Part shown: piece by piece, positions 1 to 7,885 of the stretch | Layout of the letters: the number at the start of each line of letters is the position of its first letter | Position numbering within the stretch: position 1 is the stretch's first letter | From: Acidobacteriota bacterium | GTDB taxonomy: Bacteria > Acidobacteriota > Vicinamibacteria > Marinacidobacterales > Marinacidobacteraceae | DNA length: 64,000 nucleotides | NCBI GenBank assembly: GCA_009840635.1 | Contig: VXNL01000082.1 | Location: 50,269 to 114,268, forward strand | Direction of reading: 5' to 3' | Program-made: the position numbers and the translations under genes | Notes under the pieces: model-generated | What the model was told of the DNA's origin: nothing | The model's input: only the letters and a program-made list of their open reading frames with translations | Database searches by the model: none

Positions 1-570
1 GCGTTCTACGGCACCGGCTTCCTCTATTGCCGCCGAGGTGTCGCGGAGGCGCTGAAGCCCGCCGCGCTCGGCCGTCACGGAGTGCTCTTCAACGCCTCCG
101 AGACCGCGCTGCCCGACGCGGACATTCCGTACGCGCCGGGAGCCCGCCGCTTCGATCTCGGCAACTACAACTACCTGGGCGCGGTGGCCGCCGACCGGGC
201 CCTCGCCATGCTGGAGACGTTCGGAGCGGCGGCGATCGAGGCGCGGAGCCTCGGGCTGGCGCGCCGTCTCGCCGACGGACTCGCGGAACTCGGTCTGCCG
301 CTGACCGGCGGCGAGCCGGGCTCCTGGCTCTCCCACATCGTCACCGTCGGGGAACTCGGCCGCCAGGGCGAACGCACGGTGAAGGACCCGGGGCTTGCCG
401 ATCTCTGGGCCCGGCTGAAGGCTGCCGACGTCGTCATGTCGGTGCGCCGCGCCGTCCTGCGCATGTCGTGCTTCATCCACAACGACGAGGCCGATATCGA
501 CCGGGTGCTCGAGGTGGCCCGCGAATGGCGCCGTGAGACCGCTCCCCCGGTCCTCAGCGGAGTCGCCTAG
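1..570 (+). CDS. Class V aminotransferase, 5'-truncated
   Basis: The reading frame is open from the first base of the window, so the N-terminal part, including the PLP lysine, lies upstream. The visible 189 residues begin with a YGTGFLY segment and continue with a small C-terminal domain (FDLGNYNYLGAVAADRALAM, then a helix pair and a GxPxxWLSHIV strand). This matches the C-terminal half of fold-type I PLP enzymes of the class V aminotransferase / cysteine-desulfurase family. Such enzymes act on amino acids in the cytoplasm; the substrate cannot be told from this piece. It ends with TAG at 568-570 and is followed 64 bases later by a DUF2911 gene on the same strand. Confidence 0.75.
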   Translation, partial: AFYGTGFLYCRRGVAEALKPAALGRHGVLFNASETALPDADIPYAPGARRFDLGNYNYLGAVAADRALAMLETFGAAAIEARSLGLARRLADGLAELGLPLTGGEPGSWLSHIVTVGELGRQGERTVKDPGLADLWARLKAADVVMSVRRAVLRMSCFIHNDEADIDRVLEVAREWRRETAPPVLSGVA

Positions 571-634
571 AATTCCCGCCGTTCAGCCACCGCCGCGGTC
601 AGCGGCGCCCAACTTCCTCAACGGAGAACGATCC

Positions 635-1132
635 ATGACCCGCATCGCTTCCCTCACGCTCGCTGCGCTCGCCGTCGCCGCGCTGGCCTTCGCCCATCCG
701 CACTTCAACAAGACGGTTTCCACCACCATCGGCGAGGTGGAAGTCTCCGTCTCGTACAACTCCACCGACGCCAACATGGACCACGTCGCCGCCGTGGAGG
801 CGGGCACGTTTGTGAGTCCGCGCGGGCCGCGCCTGAACGTTTCCGCCGACGTGATGGCGGGCGACGTGACCATCGCCGCCGGCGAATACACCATCGGGGT
901 CATCCAGGGCGACGACGGCTCCTGGACCATGGCCCTCCACGAGGGCCGGATCCCGCGGGGCGAGATGCCCGACATGGCCAAGATCACGAAGCTGGACTCC
1001 CGCTTCTCCGATCAGATGGGGACCGCCGATCACATGCTGATCGACATCACCGCGGGTTACGGCGACTTCGCCGGGAAGCCCGTGCTGACGATCCACTTCG
1101 GCAACATGCACCTCCAGGCCGCGATCGGCTAG
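635..1132 (+). CDS. DUF2911 family exported protein
   Basis: A protein of 165 residues. It starts with a short hydrophobic signal peptide (MTRIASLTLAALAVAALAFA) followed by a beta-rich domain with the layout of DUF2911: an AGTFVSPRGPRL-like segment, an AGEYTIG strand, a WTMALHEG strand and a terminal LTIHFGN strand. The family has no established biochemical role and is common in Acidobacteriota and Bacteroidota, where members are exported. I chose the ATG at 635 because a GGAG lies eight bases upstream and the signal peptide begins there; the frame stays open further upstream without a better start. A strong inverted repeat follows the stop codon. Confidence 0.72.
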   Translation: MTRIASLTLAALAVAALAFAHPHFNKTVSTTIGEVEVSVSYNSTDANMDHVAAVEAGTFVSPRGPRLNVSADVMAGDVTIAAGEYTIGVIQGDDGSWTMALHEGRIPRGEMPDMAKITKLDSRFSDQMGTADHMLIDITAGYGDFAGKPVLTIHFGNMHLQAAIG

Positions 1133-1140
1133 GTCGGCGC

Positions 1141-1197
1141 GGCCGGTAGGCGCTCCGCTCTTCGGAAAGGGAGAGCGGGCTCGCGCGCCTACCGGCC
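1141..1197. terminator. Bidirectional hairpin between convergent genes
   Basis: A perfect 12-base inverted repeat (1141-1152 pairs with 1186-1197) lies between the DUF2911 gene and the convergent beta-barrel gene. The right arm covers the TAG stop of the minus-strand gene. No clear T-run follows on either side. The position and symmetry suggest a terminator shared by both genes. Confidence 0.5.
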
Positions 1198-1995
1198 GAA
1201 GACGAGCATGAGCGACAGGCCCGGCCCGCCGCCCCGGACGCTCGTGGGAACGGTGACCCGCACCTCGGGGAAGTCGGCGACCCAGTTCTCTTCGCCGTAG
1301 CTCGCGTAGCGGCCCTCGGCGCGGATCGCGAGGCGCTCGCCCAGACCCTTCTCGAACCCCACCCCCACCGTCCAGGTCAGGAAGTCCAGGTCGCGCGGGT
1401 CGGTGCCGGACGTGAACTGGTCCGGAGTGCAGGGGACCGGCGAAAGGCACCCGTGCCAGTTGACCGTCATTTGCGCGGTGACCCGGTGCAGGCCGGCGAG
1501 GAGGTACACGCTCTCCTCGCGCGAACCGAGGGCGCCGGGGCTGCCGCCGAGACGCATGGTCACCCCGTAGCTGCGCTGCTTCTCGAAGGACCACTCGTCC
1601 GGCCACACTTCGCCGAGCTGTCTCCCGGACGGGGAGGTCCCCGAACCTGCGAGCTGCGCTTCCAGAGAGCCGCGGTGCAGTGCAAGGTCCGCTTCGGCGC
1701 TGAGGAACGTGCCGCCGCCCAGCGGCCAGCGGTAGCCGGCCAGCAGCGCGAGTCCGGCCAGCGGACCGCTGGCGGACCCCTCATCCTCGAACACCTGGCC
1801 GCTGCGCGGCGCCGGCACCAGGGTCTCCGGATCGGTGTTGTCGACGGCCTTTTCGTACGTGACTCCGGTGCGCTCCACGGGAATGGCGATCCCGAAGCGA
1901 AAACCGCGGCGGTCCTGGGCGGCGGCGGGTTCGGCCGCGGTGAGGCCCGCCGCCAGGCTGACCGATACCGCGAGCAGTTTTCCGGTGAGGCTCAT
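1189..1995 (-). CDS. Outer-membrane beta-barrel protein
   Basis: A protein of 268 residues with a clear signal peptide ending in AAEPAAAQ near residue 27. The mature part alternates hydrophobic and polar residues, with glycine/aromatic-rich strands (LAGLALLAGYRW, FLSAEADLALH, WTVGVGFEKG, RLAIRAEGRY) and a last strand ending in Phe-Gly-Arg, as in small 8-10-stranded barrels of the OmpA/opacity type. Its role is unknown; the family includes porin-like and adhesive proteins of the outer membrane. It lies 23 bases downstream of the octaheme cytochrome gene on the same strand and may be transcribed with it. No precise family is recognised. Confidence 0.6.
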   Translation of the reverse strand: MSLTGKLLAVSVSLAAGLTAAEPAAAQDRRGFRFGIAIPVERTGVTYEKAVDNTDPETLVPAPRSGQVFEDEGSASGPLAGLALLAGYRWPLGGGTFLSAEADLALHRGSLEAQLAGSGTSPSGRQLGEVWPDEWSFEKQRSYGVTMRLGGSPGALGSREESVYLLAGLHRVTAQMTVNWHGCLSPVPCTPDQFTSGTDPRDLDFLTWTVGVGFEKGLGERLAIRAEGRYASYGEENWVADFPEVRVTVPTSVRGGGPGLSLMLVFGR

Positions 1996-2018
1996 GTGCT
2001 GTCGCTTCTCACCCCGCC

Positions 2019-4034
2019 TCAGGGTTCGAGCTGGCGGAGCAGGTTCTGCGCTTCCTGGGCGAAGGGGTCTTCCGCGGAAACCGAGCGCAGCAGGTCCCGC
2101 GCCTCCGGAATCCGCTGCTGCGAGAGGCGGGTCACCGCCATGAAGAAGCGGATTCCGGGCTGGTTGGAGTCCAGGTTGTAACTCTGTTCGAACGCCCGGC
2201 CGGCCGCCGCGGAGTTGCCGTCGAGGACGTGCAGCCGCCCGAGGTTGAGCTGTTGGGGCGCATCGTCGGCGAAGAAGTTGCCCCGGATCGCGTGGAGGCG
2301 CTTCGCCAGTTCGAAGCTCCGCTCCGCTTCTCCCGGAAGGGTGCGGATGCCCAGGTTGAGAAGCGAGATCGCCGCGTTCATCCGCACGGAACGGCGCTCG
2401 TCCTGGACGCGGGCCACGAGGGTGTCCCGGATCTCGGCGGACTCGGTGTTCCCGGTCTCTCCCAGCTTCAGCGACGCGACGGCCCGCACCAGGGGGTGTG
2501 AATCCTCCGAGGCGGCGAGCAGAGCGCGGGTCGCCGGCTCCCGGGTCGCCGGATCCGCGAGGTAGCGGCCGAGATGCCCGGCGGCGTTCGCCCGATTGAT
2601 GGGGCCCTCGTCTTCATCGGCCGACATGGCGAGCAGGAGATCGAGCGCCTCCCGGCTCAGTTCGCGGGCACCGGTGTAGGCATCGGCGCGCCGTTCGATC
2701 TTCCGCCGGCGCGACGTCTCGCCCCACCACTCGTCCATCCGCTCGGTGGCCCATTCGGGGCTCTCGGCGGTGTGGCACTCGTTGCAGGCGTTGGGCACTC
2801 CGTAGCGGGCAGTGTTCCGGGGCGATGGGATCGAGATGCTGTGGTCGCGCATCTTCGCCCGGATGCTGGTGACGCTGCGCGGCATGTGGCACTCGACGCA
2901 CGAACTGCCCTCGCTCTGGGCGGGGTGGAAGGTGTGCGCCGTGAGATCGGCGCCGATCGCCTCGTGGCAGCCGGTGCAGAGCCCATTGTTCGTCGGCAGG
3001 AGCTGTTCGTTCCTCTCGATGTCCGGGCGGTGGGGATCGATATGGCAACCCGTGCAGGTGGCGCCCCCCTCCACGAAACACTCGCTTTGCCAGATGCCGA
3101 GGGTGTTGGTGGAGAACCGGCGGGTCTTCCCGTCCGGGTACCAGGTGGGGTCCTCGGAGGGCTCCTGGGTGTACTCGAGGATCGGGAAGAAATGGTCGAA
3201 GTAGTTGTCGCCGGCGGCGAACCCGAAGGCCATCTGGTCCCGGAACGAGTGGCACTGGGCGCAGACCATCGAGTTCGTCTCGTGGTCCAGCCGAGTCTGC
3301 TGCACGATGTAGCTCGCGGGATCGTCGCCGTAGAAGTCGAGGTTCATGTATTTGTCCACGTGCCGGCTGCCCGGTCCGTGGCAGCGCTCGCAGGTGGTGC
3401 CGAAGTCGAGCCAGGTGGTGTCGTAGCGGTCTTCCCCCGGCCGGAAGCCCTTGATCTGGTCGCTCACGTGACAGCCGAAACAGTTCTTGTTCCAGAGCTG
3501 GACCGGGACGATGCCCTCCGCCTGGTCGGGGGCCGCGATCTCCAGGTTGTGGAACCACTCCCGGCGCAGCACATCCCAGGTCGGCGGCAGCACGATGACC
3601 CGGCCGTCCTCGAGTGTCGTCAGGTAGTGCTGGATGCGGCGGTTCCCGAGCGTGTAGTCGACCCGGTGCTCGACGGGTTCGCCGGTGAAGAACGGCTCGG
3701 TGATGAAGTACCTGGAGCCGGTCCGGCGAATCCGGTACTCCTCGCCGCGGAGCCTGAGGACCTCCTGGGAGAAGTCCCCGAGCACCTGCCCGGGGACGGC
3801 CGGCTGCACCATCTTGGAATGCCGGGACGAGGTCCAGTCGTCATGGGCCTGCTCGTGGCAGGTCAGGCACTCGGCGGAACCCACCATCATCGCGGGCTGT
3901 TCGGAGAGCGGCGGAGGGACCGGCTGCGCCGCCTGAACCGCGGCCGCGGCGACGGGCGGCGACCCGATGGAGGTCACGAACAGGCCGAGCGTCGCGAGGG
4001 CGGCCGCGCCGGCGCAAGCGAGGACGAACCTCAT
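2019..4034 (-). CDS. Octaheme cytochrome c with HEAT and TPR repeats
   Basis: A protein of 671 residues with an N-terminal signal peptide or anchor, so it is probably periplasmic. Eight CxxCH heme-binding motifs are visible, the first at C56-C59-H60, the rest spread to about residue 420 (CFGCH, CERCH, CAQCH, CTGCH twice, CVECH, CNECH). Their arrangement resembles cytochrome c554 / hydroxylamine-oxidoreductase-type multiheme proteins. From about residue 440 there are HEAT-like helical repeats, and the last 80 residues look like TPRs, suggesting protein-protein contacts. The electron partner is unknown. The start codon overlaps the stop of the upstream FG-GAP gene (ATGA), which implies translational coupling. 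Confidence 0.85.
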   Translation of the reverse strand: MRFVLACAGAAALATLGLFVTSIGSPPVAAAAVQAAQPVPPPLSEQPAMMVGSAECLTCHEQAHDDWTSSRHSKMVQPAVPGQVLGDFSQEVLRLRGEEYRIRRTGSRYFITEPFFTGEPVEHRVDYTLGNRRIQHYLTTLEDGRVIVLPPTWDVLRREWFHNLEIAAPDQAEGIVPVQLWNKNCFGCHVSDQIKGFRPGEDRYDTTWLDFGTTCERCHGPGSRHVDKYMNLDFYGDDPASYIVQQTRLDHETNSMVCAQCHSFRDQMAFGFAAGDNYFDHFFPILEYTQEPSEDPTWYPDGKTRRFSTNTLGIWQSECFVEGGATCTGCHIDPHRPDIERNEQLLPTNNGLCTGCHEAIGADLTAHTFHPAQSEGSSCVECHMPRSVTSIRAKMRDHSISIPSPRNTARYGVPNACNECHTAESPEWATERMDEWWGETSRRRKIERRADAYTGARELSREALDLLLAMSADEDEGPINRANAAGHLGRYLADPATREPATRALLAASEDSHPLVRAVASLKLGETGNTESAEIRDTLVARVQDERRSVRMNAAISLLNLGIRTLPGEAERSFELAKRLHAIRGNFFADDAPQQLNLGRLHVLDGNSAAAGRAFEQSYNLDSNQPGIRFFMAVTRLSQQRIPEARDLLRSVSAEDPFAQEAQNLLRQLEP

Positions 4035-5731
4035 GAGGTCGGTTCCTCCACGAGGTGCATCCGGCGCGCCTCGGGGGCCTCGATCTCACTCGTGCCTCCC
4101 GAAGGCCAGAGCACTTCGGCGGAAACCGCCCGCCCGCCGGAACCCAGGCCGAACACCACCTCGAGCTGGTTCTGCGAGGCGTATCCGGTGGCGCTCTTCA
4201 CGACGCGGGTCTCGCTGCGGGTCATGCCGGCATCCTCGATGGCAACGATGATCTTCGCACCGATTCCGTCCCGGTTCGAATTTCCTCCCCGGAGCCGGAA
4301 ACCCACCCAGCCGTTCCGCTCGCCGCCGTCGTTCCGGAAGAGACGCGCCGGACCGCCGTTCCCGCTGACCGCGAGGTCCGGATCGCCGTCGCCGTCGATG
4401 TCGCCGAAGGCCGCTCCCCGGGCCACCATGGGTCGGGCGAGATCCGGGGAGGCGGTGGTCACTTCGTCGAAGCCGCCATCGCCCCGGTTCCGGAAGAGAT
4501 GGGGAGCCTGGCGGTAGCTGACCCGCTGCTGGACCGCGGCGATGTCGTTCTCGACGTGGCCGTTCGCGACGAAGATGTCCTGGCGTCCGTCGAGGTCGTA
4601 ATCGAAGAAGAAGGCCCCGAACGCCAGGGTGAGCAGGCTGTTGCGGCCGATCTCGGAGACGGGGGCCTGGTCGATGAAGAATCCGACGCCTTCGTTGTGG
4701 TAGAGCGAGACCATCTCGTTCGAGAAGTTCCCGATCACGAGGTCGGGCATGCCGTCGCCGTCGTAGTCGGAGGCGTCGATGCCCATCGCGCCCCGGGCGG
4801 CTCCGTTCTCCGCAAAGGCGATACCGGAGAGCACTCCGGCGTCCTCGAACCGTCCGCCGCCGAGATTGCGGTAGAGGTAGTTGGGCTGGGTGTCGTTCGC
4901 CACCGCGAGGTCGAAGAGCCCGTCAGCGTCGAAGTCGAGGACCGCGACGCCAAGCCCCTTCCCCCGGGGGTTGAAGAGTCCCGCCTCCCGCGTCACGTCG
5001 GTGAACCCCTCCGCGCCGTCGTTCCGGTAGAGGACGGCGCTCGCCCCGTTGTAGGACTCGGGGGTGCAGTAGCTCTTGTTCACCCCGTCGAGGGCGCAGA
5101 AGATGTCCTCCTCGATGGACCACTCCACGTAGTTCAGCAAGAAGAGATCGAGGTCCCCGTCTCCGTCGGCGTCAAGCCAGGTGGCAACGCTCGAGAAACC
5201 GGGATCCGCCACCGACGCGGCGTGCGGCGCCTCCCGGAACACCCCGCCGCCCGTGTTCTCGAGCAGGCGGTTCGGCCCGAGGACGGTGAGATAGATGTCC
5301 TGGTCCCCGTCGGCGTCGTAGTCGGCGATGGCCACGCCCAATCCGTAGAGCGGGATGTCCAGCCCGGAACCGGCCGTCCTGTCCTCGAAGGTCCCGTCGC
5401 CCCGGTTCAGGTAGAGCGCCGCCGTGGGCTCCGGCTCGGTCCGGTGTCCCGGCCACCGGCGGCTGTTCACGAAGAGCAGGTCCTGGTCGCCGTCGCCGTC
5501 GGCGTCGAAGATAGCCACCCCCGAGCCCATCGTCTCTGGAAGGTACTTCTCGCCGAAGGCCCCGTTCTCGTGGACGAAGTCGATCCCGGCGGCTTCGGTC
5601 ACGTCCACGAAACGTGCTTCCTGGGCGCTGGCTGGCGCGATCAGGGCGGCCACGAAGAGCAGCGTTCCGGCGCCCGTCCCGAAGCGGAACGGTCGTTGTG
5701 CGATCACGACCCCACCCGAATCAGAGGTCAC
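4031..5731 (-). CDS. FG-GAP/ASPIC-UnbV repeat protein (CRTAC1-like)
   Basis: A protein of 566 residues with a signal peptide ending near ASAQ (residue 37), so it is exported. The body consists of repeated calcium-binding FG-GAP/VCBS units (many copies of the D-x-D-x-D-G-D/x-x-D-L pattern), giving a seven-bladed integrin-like propeller. The C-terminal 110 residues form an ASPIC/UnbV domain (GGNSNRDGIGAKI, then a GLGSGGRAVSAEVLWPSGG-type segment). Family members are secreted, ligand-binding and non-enzymatic. The gene often accompanies TPR or multiheme cytochrome genes, as here, where its stop overlaps the start of the octaheme cytochrome. The start shown is a GTG; an internal GTG a few codons later is also possible. 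Confidence 0.85.
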   Translation of the reverse strand: MTSDSGGVVIAQRPFRFGTGAGTLLFVAALIAPASAQEARFVDVTEAAGIDFVHENGAFGEKYLPETMGSGVAIFDADGDGDQDLLFVNSRRWPGHRTEPEPTAALYLNRGDGTFEDRTAGSGLDIPLYGLGVAIADYDADGDQDIYLTVLGPNRLLENTGGGVFREAPHAASVADPGFSSVATWLDADGDGDLDLFLLNYVEWSIEEDIFCALDGVNKSYCTPESYNGASAVLYRNDGAEGFTDVTREAGLFNPRGKGLGVAVLDFDADGLFDLAVANDTQPNYLYRNLGGGRFEDAGVLSGIAFAENGAARGAMGIDASDYDGDGMPDLVIGNFSNEMVSLYHNEGVGFFIDQAPVSEIGRNSLLTLAFGAFFFDYDLDGRQDIFVANGHVENDIAAVQQRVSYRQAPHLFRNRGDGGFDEVTTASPDLARPMVARGAAFGDIDGDGDPDLAVSGNGGPARLFRNDGGERNGWVGFRLRGGNSNRDGIGAKIIVAIEDAGMTRSETRVVKSATGYASQNQLEVVFGLGSGGRAVSAEVLWPSGGTSEIEAPEARRMHLVEEPTS

Positions 5732-5951
5732 GCCAGGCGGTCTCGTCTTCCTTCGAGCTCCACTCTTTCAAGGTCTCCCGAACGGCCTGCAGGTACTCGT
5801 CGACCGTTGCCGGGGCCTTGCGGAACTGCCGCTCCTTTACCGGCACGGCGAACGCCGGCGTGTCCCCTCGGCGCGGCCGGGATACCGCCCGGATGCGTTC
5901 CGGGCTCGTGGTCTGTCCACACGCGCCAGGTCGCGCCAATCCGTTACACAT
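5721..5951 (-). CDS. Possible small protein with antitoxin-like acidic tail
   Basis: A 76-residue reading frame whose C-terminal half looks coding: a helix (TVDEYLQAVRETLKEWSS) followed by a KEDETAWRDL tail. Tails of the form EW-S-x-E-D-x-x-A-x-R-D-L end many small type II antitoxins of the AbrB and ribbon-helix-helix kinds. The N-terminal half is arginine/proline-rich and shows no recognisable DNA-binding fold, so the gene may be a decayed remnant or the true start may be further in. Its stop overlaps the GTG start of the FG-GAP gene by 11 bases. No toxin gene is adjacent. Confidence 0.35.
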   Translation of the reverse strand: MCNGLARPGACGQTTSPERIRAVSRPRRGDTPAFAVPVKERQFRKAPATVDEYLQAVRETLKEWSSKEDETAWRDL

Positions 5952-6228
5952 CAGCCGGAATCTTATCGGTCGGAAAACCTGTTTCGCGTTCGTGCGGGGC
6001 CCATGGAAGTCGCGGAATCAGAAAGCCCCTGAAGCCACGATTCCCGGGTATCGGGACCGGCGCGAGCGACCGTGCGCAACCGGAGTCACGAAGCCTTCCG
6101 CGGAATCTAACGCTCCTGTCGCAACAGGCGGCTGTACTCTCGGTCGATCGCGACAGCTGCCGCGCGAGTTCCTGCCGGCCGACTTTCGCTGTCATCCGCT
6201 TTCGGTAACCGGTCAGGAGGCCGCCCGC

Positions 6229-7872
6229 ATGTTCGACCTGTTCGGCGGAATGATCGGCGGCGTCGGACTCTTCTTCGTCGGGATGTGGCTCCTGACGGAA
6301 AACCTCAAAGCGCTCGCCGGCCGGCGCCTGCGCCTCATCGCCAGGCGATGGACGGAGAGGCGCGTCGCCGCGTTCGGCATTGGCGCGCTTGCTGGCGTCA
6401 CCACCCAGAGCATGTCGGCGCTCACCTTCATCGTGGTGAGCATGGCGAAGTCGCGGCTCATTTCCACCCGGGGGGCTTTCGCCATCGTCCTCGGCGGGAA
6501 CGTTGGAGTGACGTTGCTGGTGTTCATGTTGACCTTCGACATCCGGCTGGTGGCGCTCTACGTGGTGGGGGCGGCGGGCCTGGTCATTGCCAGCGACCGG
6601 GTCGCCGGGGACTTTCGGCGGGTTGCGGCGTCCGTCTTCGGAGTGGGGATGATCTTTCTCGGCCTGGGCATGCTGGTCGCGGCGGCGGCGCCGCTCGGCG
6701 ACCACCCGTGGTTCAGCGAGATGATGCAGTGGAGTGTGGGTTCGCTTCTGCTCACGTTCCTCGTCGCGGCGTTGCTGACCGCCATCGTGCAGTCGGGCGC
6801 CGCGGTCTGTGTGCTGGGCATCAGCATGGCGACACTTGGCGTCCTCACCGTGGACCAGACCATCATGCTCCTCTACGGGGTCACCTTCGGATCGGCCCTG
6901 ATCCTGTACCTCCTGTCCGTGAACCTGGCGGGCCGATCCCGCCAGGTTGCCATGTGCCAGGTGGGTCTGAACGTGTTGATCTGTCTGGTCGGGGTCCCGG
7001 CGTTGTTCCTGGAACTGGAACTCGGAGTGCCCCTGGTCAAGGCGCTCGCGCTCTCGCTCGATCACGGGCTCGGCCAGCAGATGGCAATCGTGCTCCTGCT
7101 CGTGAACCTCCTCGGCGCTCTGGCATTGCTCTCCGTCGTCGGACCGGTGGAGCGGGTGTTCGCGAGGCTCTGGCCGGCGACCGCGACGGAAGAACTGGAA
7201 AAGCCCGAGTTCCTGCACGACGGCGCACTGGAAGATGCCGGTTCGGCGCTGTCGCTCGTGGATCTCGAGCAGCGGCGCGTGTTCGAGAACCTGCCGCGCT
7301 ACTTCGAAGCCGTCCGGGCCGGGACCGATCTCGCCGGGCTGCGCCGTGGGCTCCGGAGCCTGTTGACGGAAATCGAGAGATTCCAGATCGACCTGTTGAT
7401 CCGCCACGGCGTGAGCACGGTTGACGACCACAACTCGATGCTCACCCGCCTGAAGCTGCTCGGCTGGCTCGAGGAGCAGGTCGGCGCCCTTTGCGAAGCG
7501 CTGCGCGAGCTTCCGGATCGGTCGGACCTCGGCAACCTGCGAGCGAATCTCTGCGAGGGAACGGATGCCGTCTTCCAATCCCTGAACCACGCGATGCGGA
7601 GCCGCGACCGGGAAGCCTGGGCGCTCGCCAGGGAGCTGGCCGGCGACCGCAGCGAGGTGATGCGGTCGATGCGCCACAAGTACGGGACGGCCCTCATGCA
7701 GACCGACGGCCGGACCCGCAGCCGGGTCATCGCACTGACGAATACCGTGGAGCACGTGTTCTTTCTGATGTCGAAGTTCGTGCGCGAACTCGACGTTTCC
7801 CCGATGACGGGGACCGCTGCACCGGAGCGCATGGCGCCCCGGGCGCCGGAGCCGGTGGCGGAGTCCGGCTGA
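6229..7872 (+). CDS. Na/Pi cotransporter family protein
   Basis: A protein of 547 residues. The first 310 residues hold two homologous sets of membrane helices of the Na+/phosphate symporter (NptA/YjbB) type, with the paired motifs GxxxGVTTQSMSALTF and LLTAIVQSGAAVCVLG, which are the repeated QS-containing substrate-binding hairpins. The C-terminal 230 residues are a soluble helical PhoU-like domain (LEDAGSALSLVDLEQRR onward). The likely role is sodium-driven phosphate uptake or export across the inner membrane. The ATG at 6229 is preceded by AGGAGG eight bases upstream, which decides the start although the frame is open far upstream. The convergent cytochrome gene ends 13 bases downstream. 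Confidence 0.85.
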   Translation: MFDLFGGMIGGVGLFFVGMWLLTENLKALAGRRLRLIARRWTERRVAAFGIGALAGVTTQSMSALTFIVVSMAKSRLISTRGAFAIVLGGNVGVTLLVFMLTFDIRLVALYVVGAAGLVIASDRVAGDFRRVAASVFGVGMIFLGLGMLVAAAAPLGDHPWFSEMMQWSVGSLLLTFLVAALLTAIVQSGAAVCVLGISMATLGVLTVDQTIMLLYGVTFGSALILYLLSVNLAGRSRQVAMCQVGLNVLICLVGVPALFLELELGVPLVKALALSLDHGLGQQMAIVLLLVNLLGALALLSVVGPVERVFARLWPATATEELEKPEFLHDGALEDAGSALSLVDLEQRRVFENLPRYFEAVRAGTDLAGLRRGLRSLLTEIERFQIDLLIRHGVSTVDDHNSMLTRLKLLGWLEEQVGALCEALRELPDRSDLGNLRANLCEGTDAVFQSLNHAMRSRDREAWALARELAGDRSEVMRSMRHKYGTALMQTDGRTRSRVIALTNTVEHVFFLMSKFVRELDVSPMTGTAAPERMAPRAPEPVAESG

Positions 7873-7885
7873 ACGCCGGCGGCCG

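Noticed and set aside
2574..4517. Very long opposite-strand open frames, such as 647 codons over the octaheme cytochrome gene and 956 codons at 7910-10780
   Set aside because: They are GC-driven shadows of the real genes, rich in Arg/Pro/Val/Gly without domains, and the opposite strand has clear heme, HEAT and TPR motifs.
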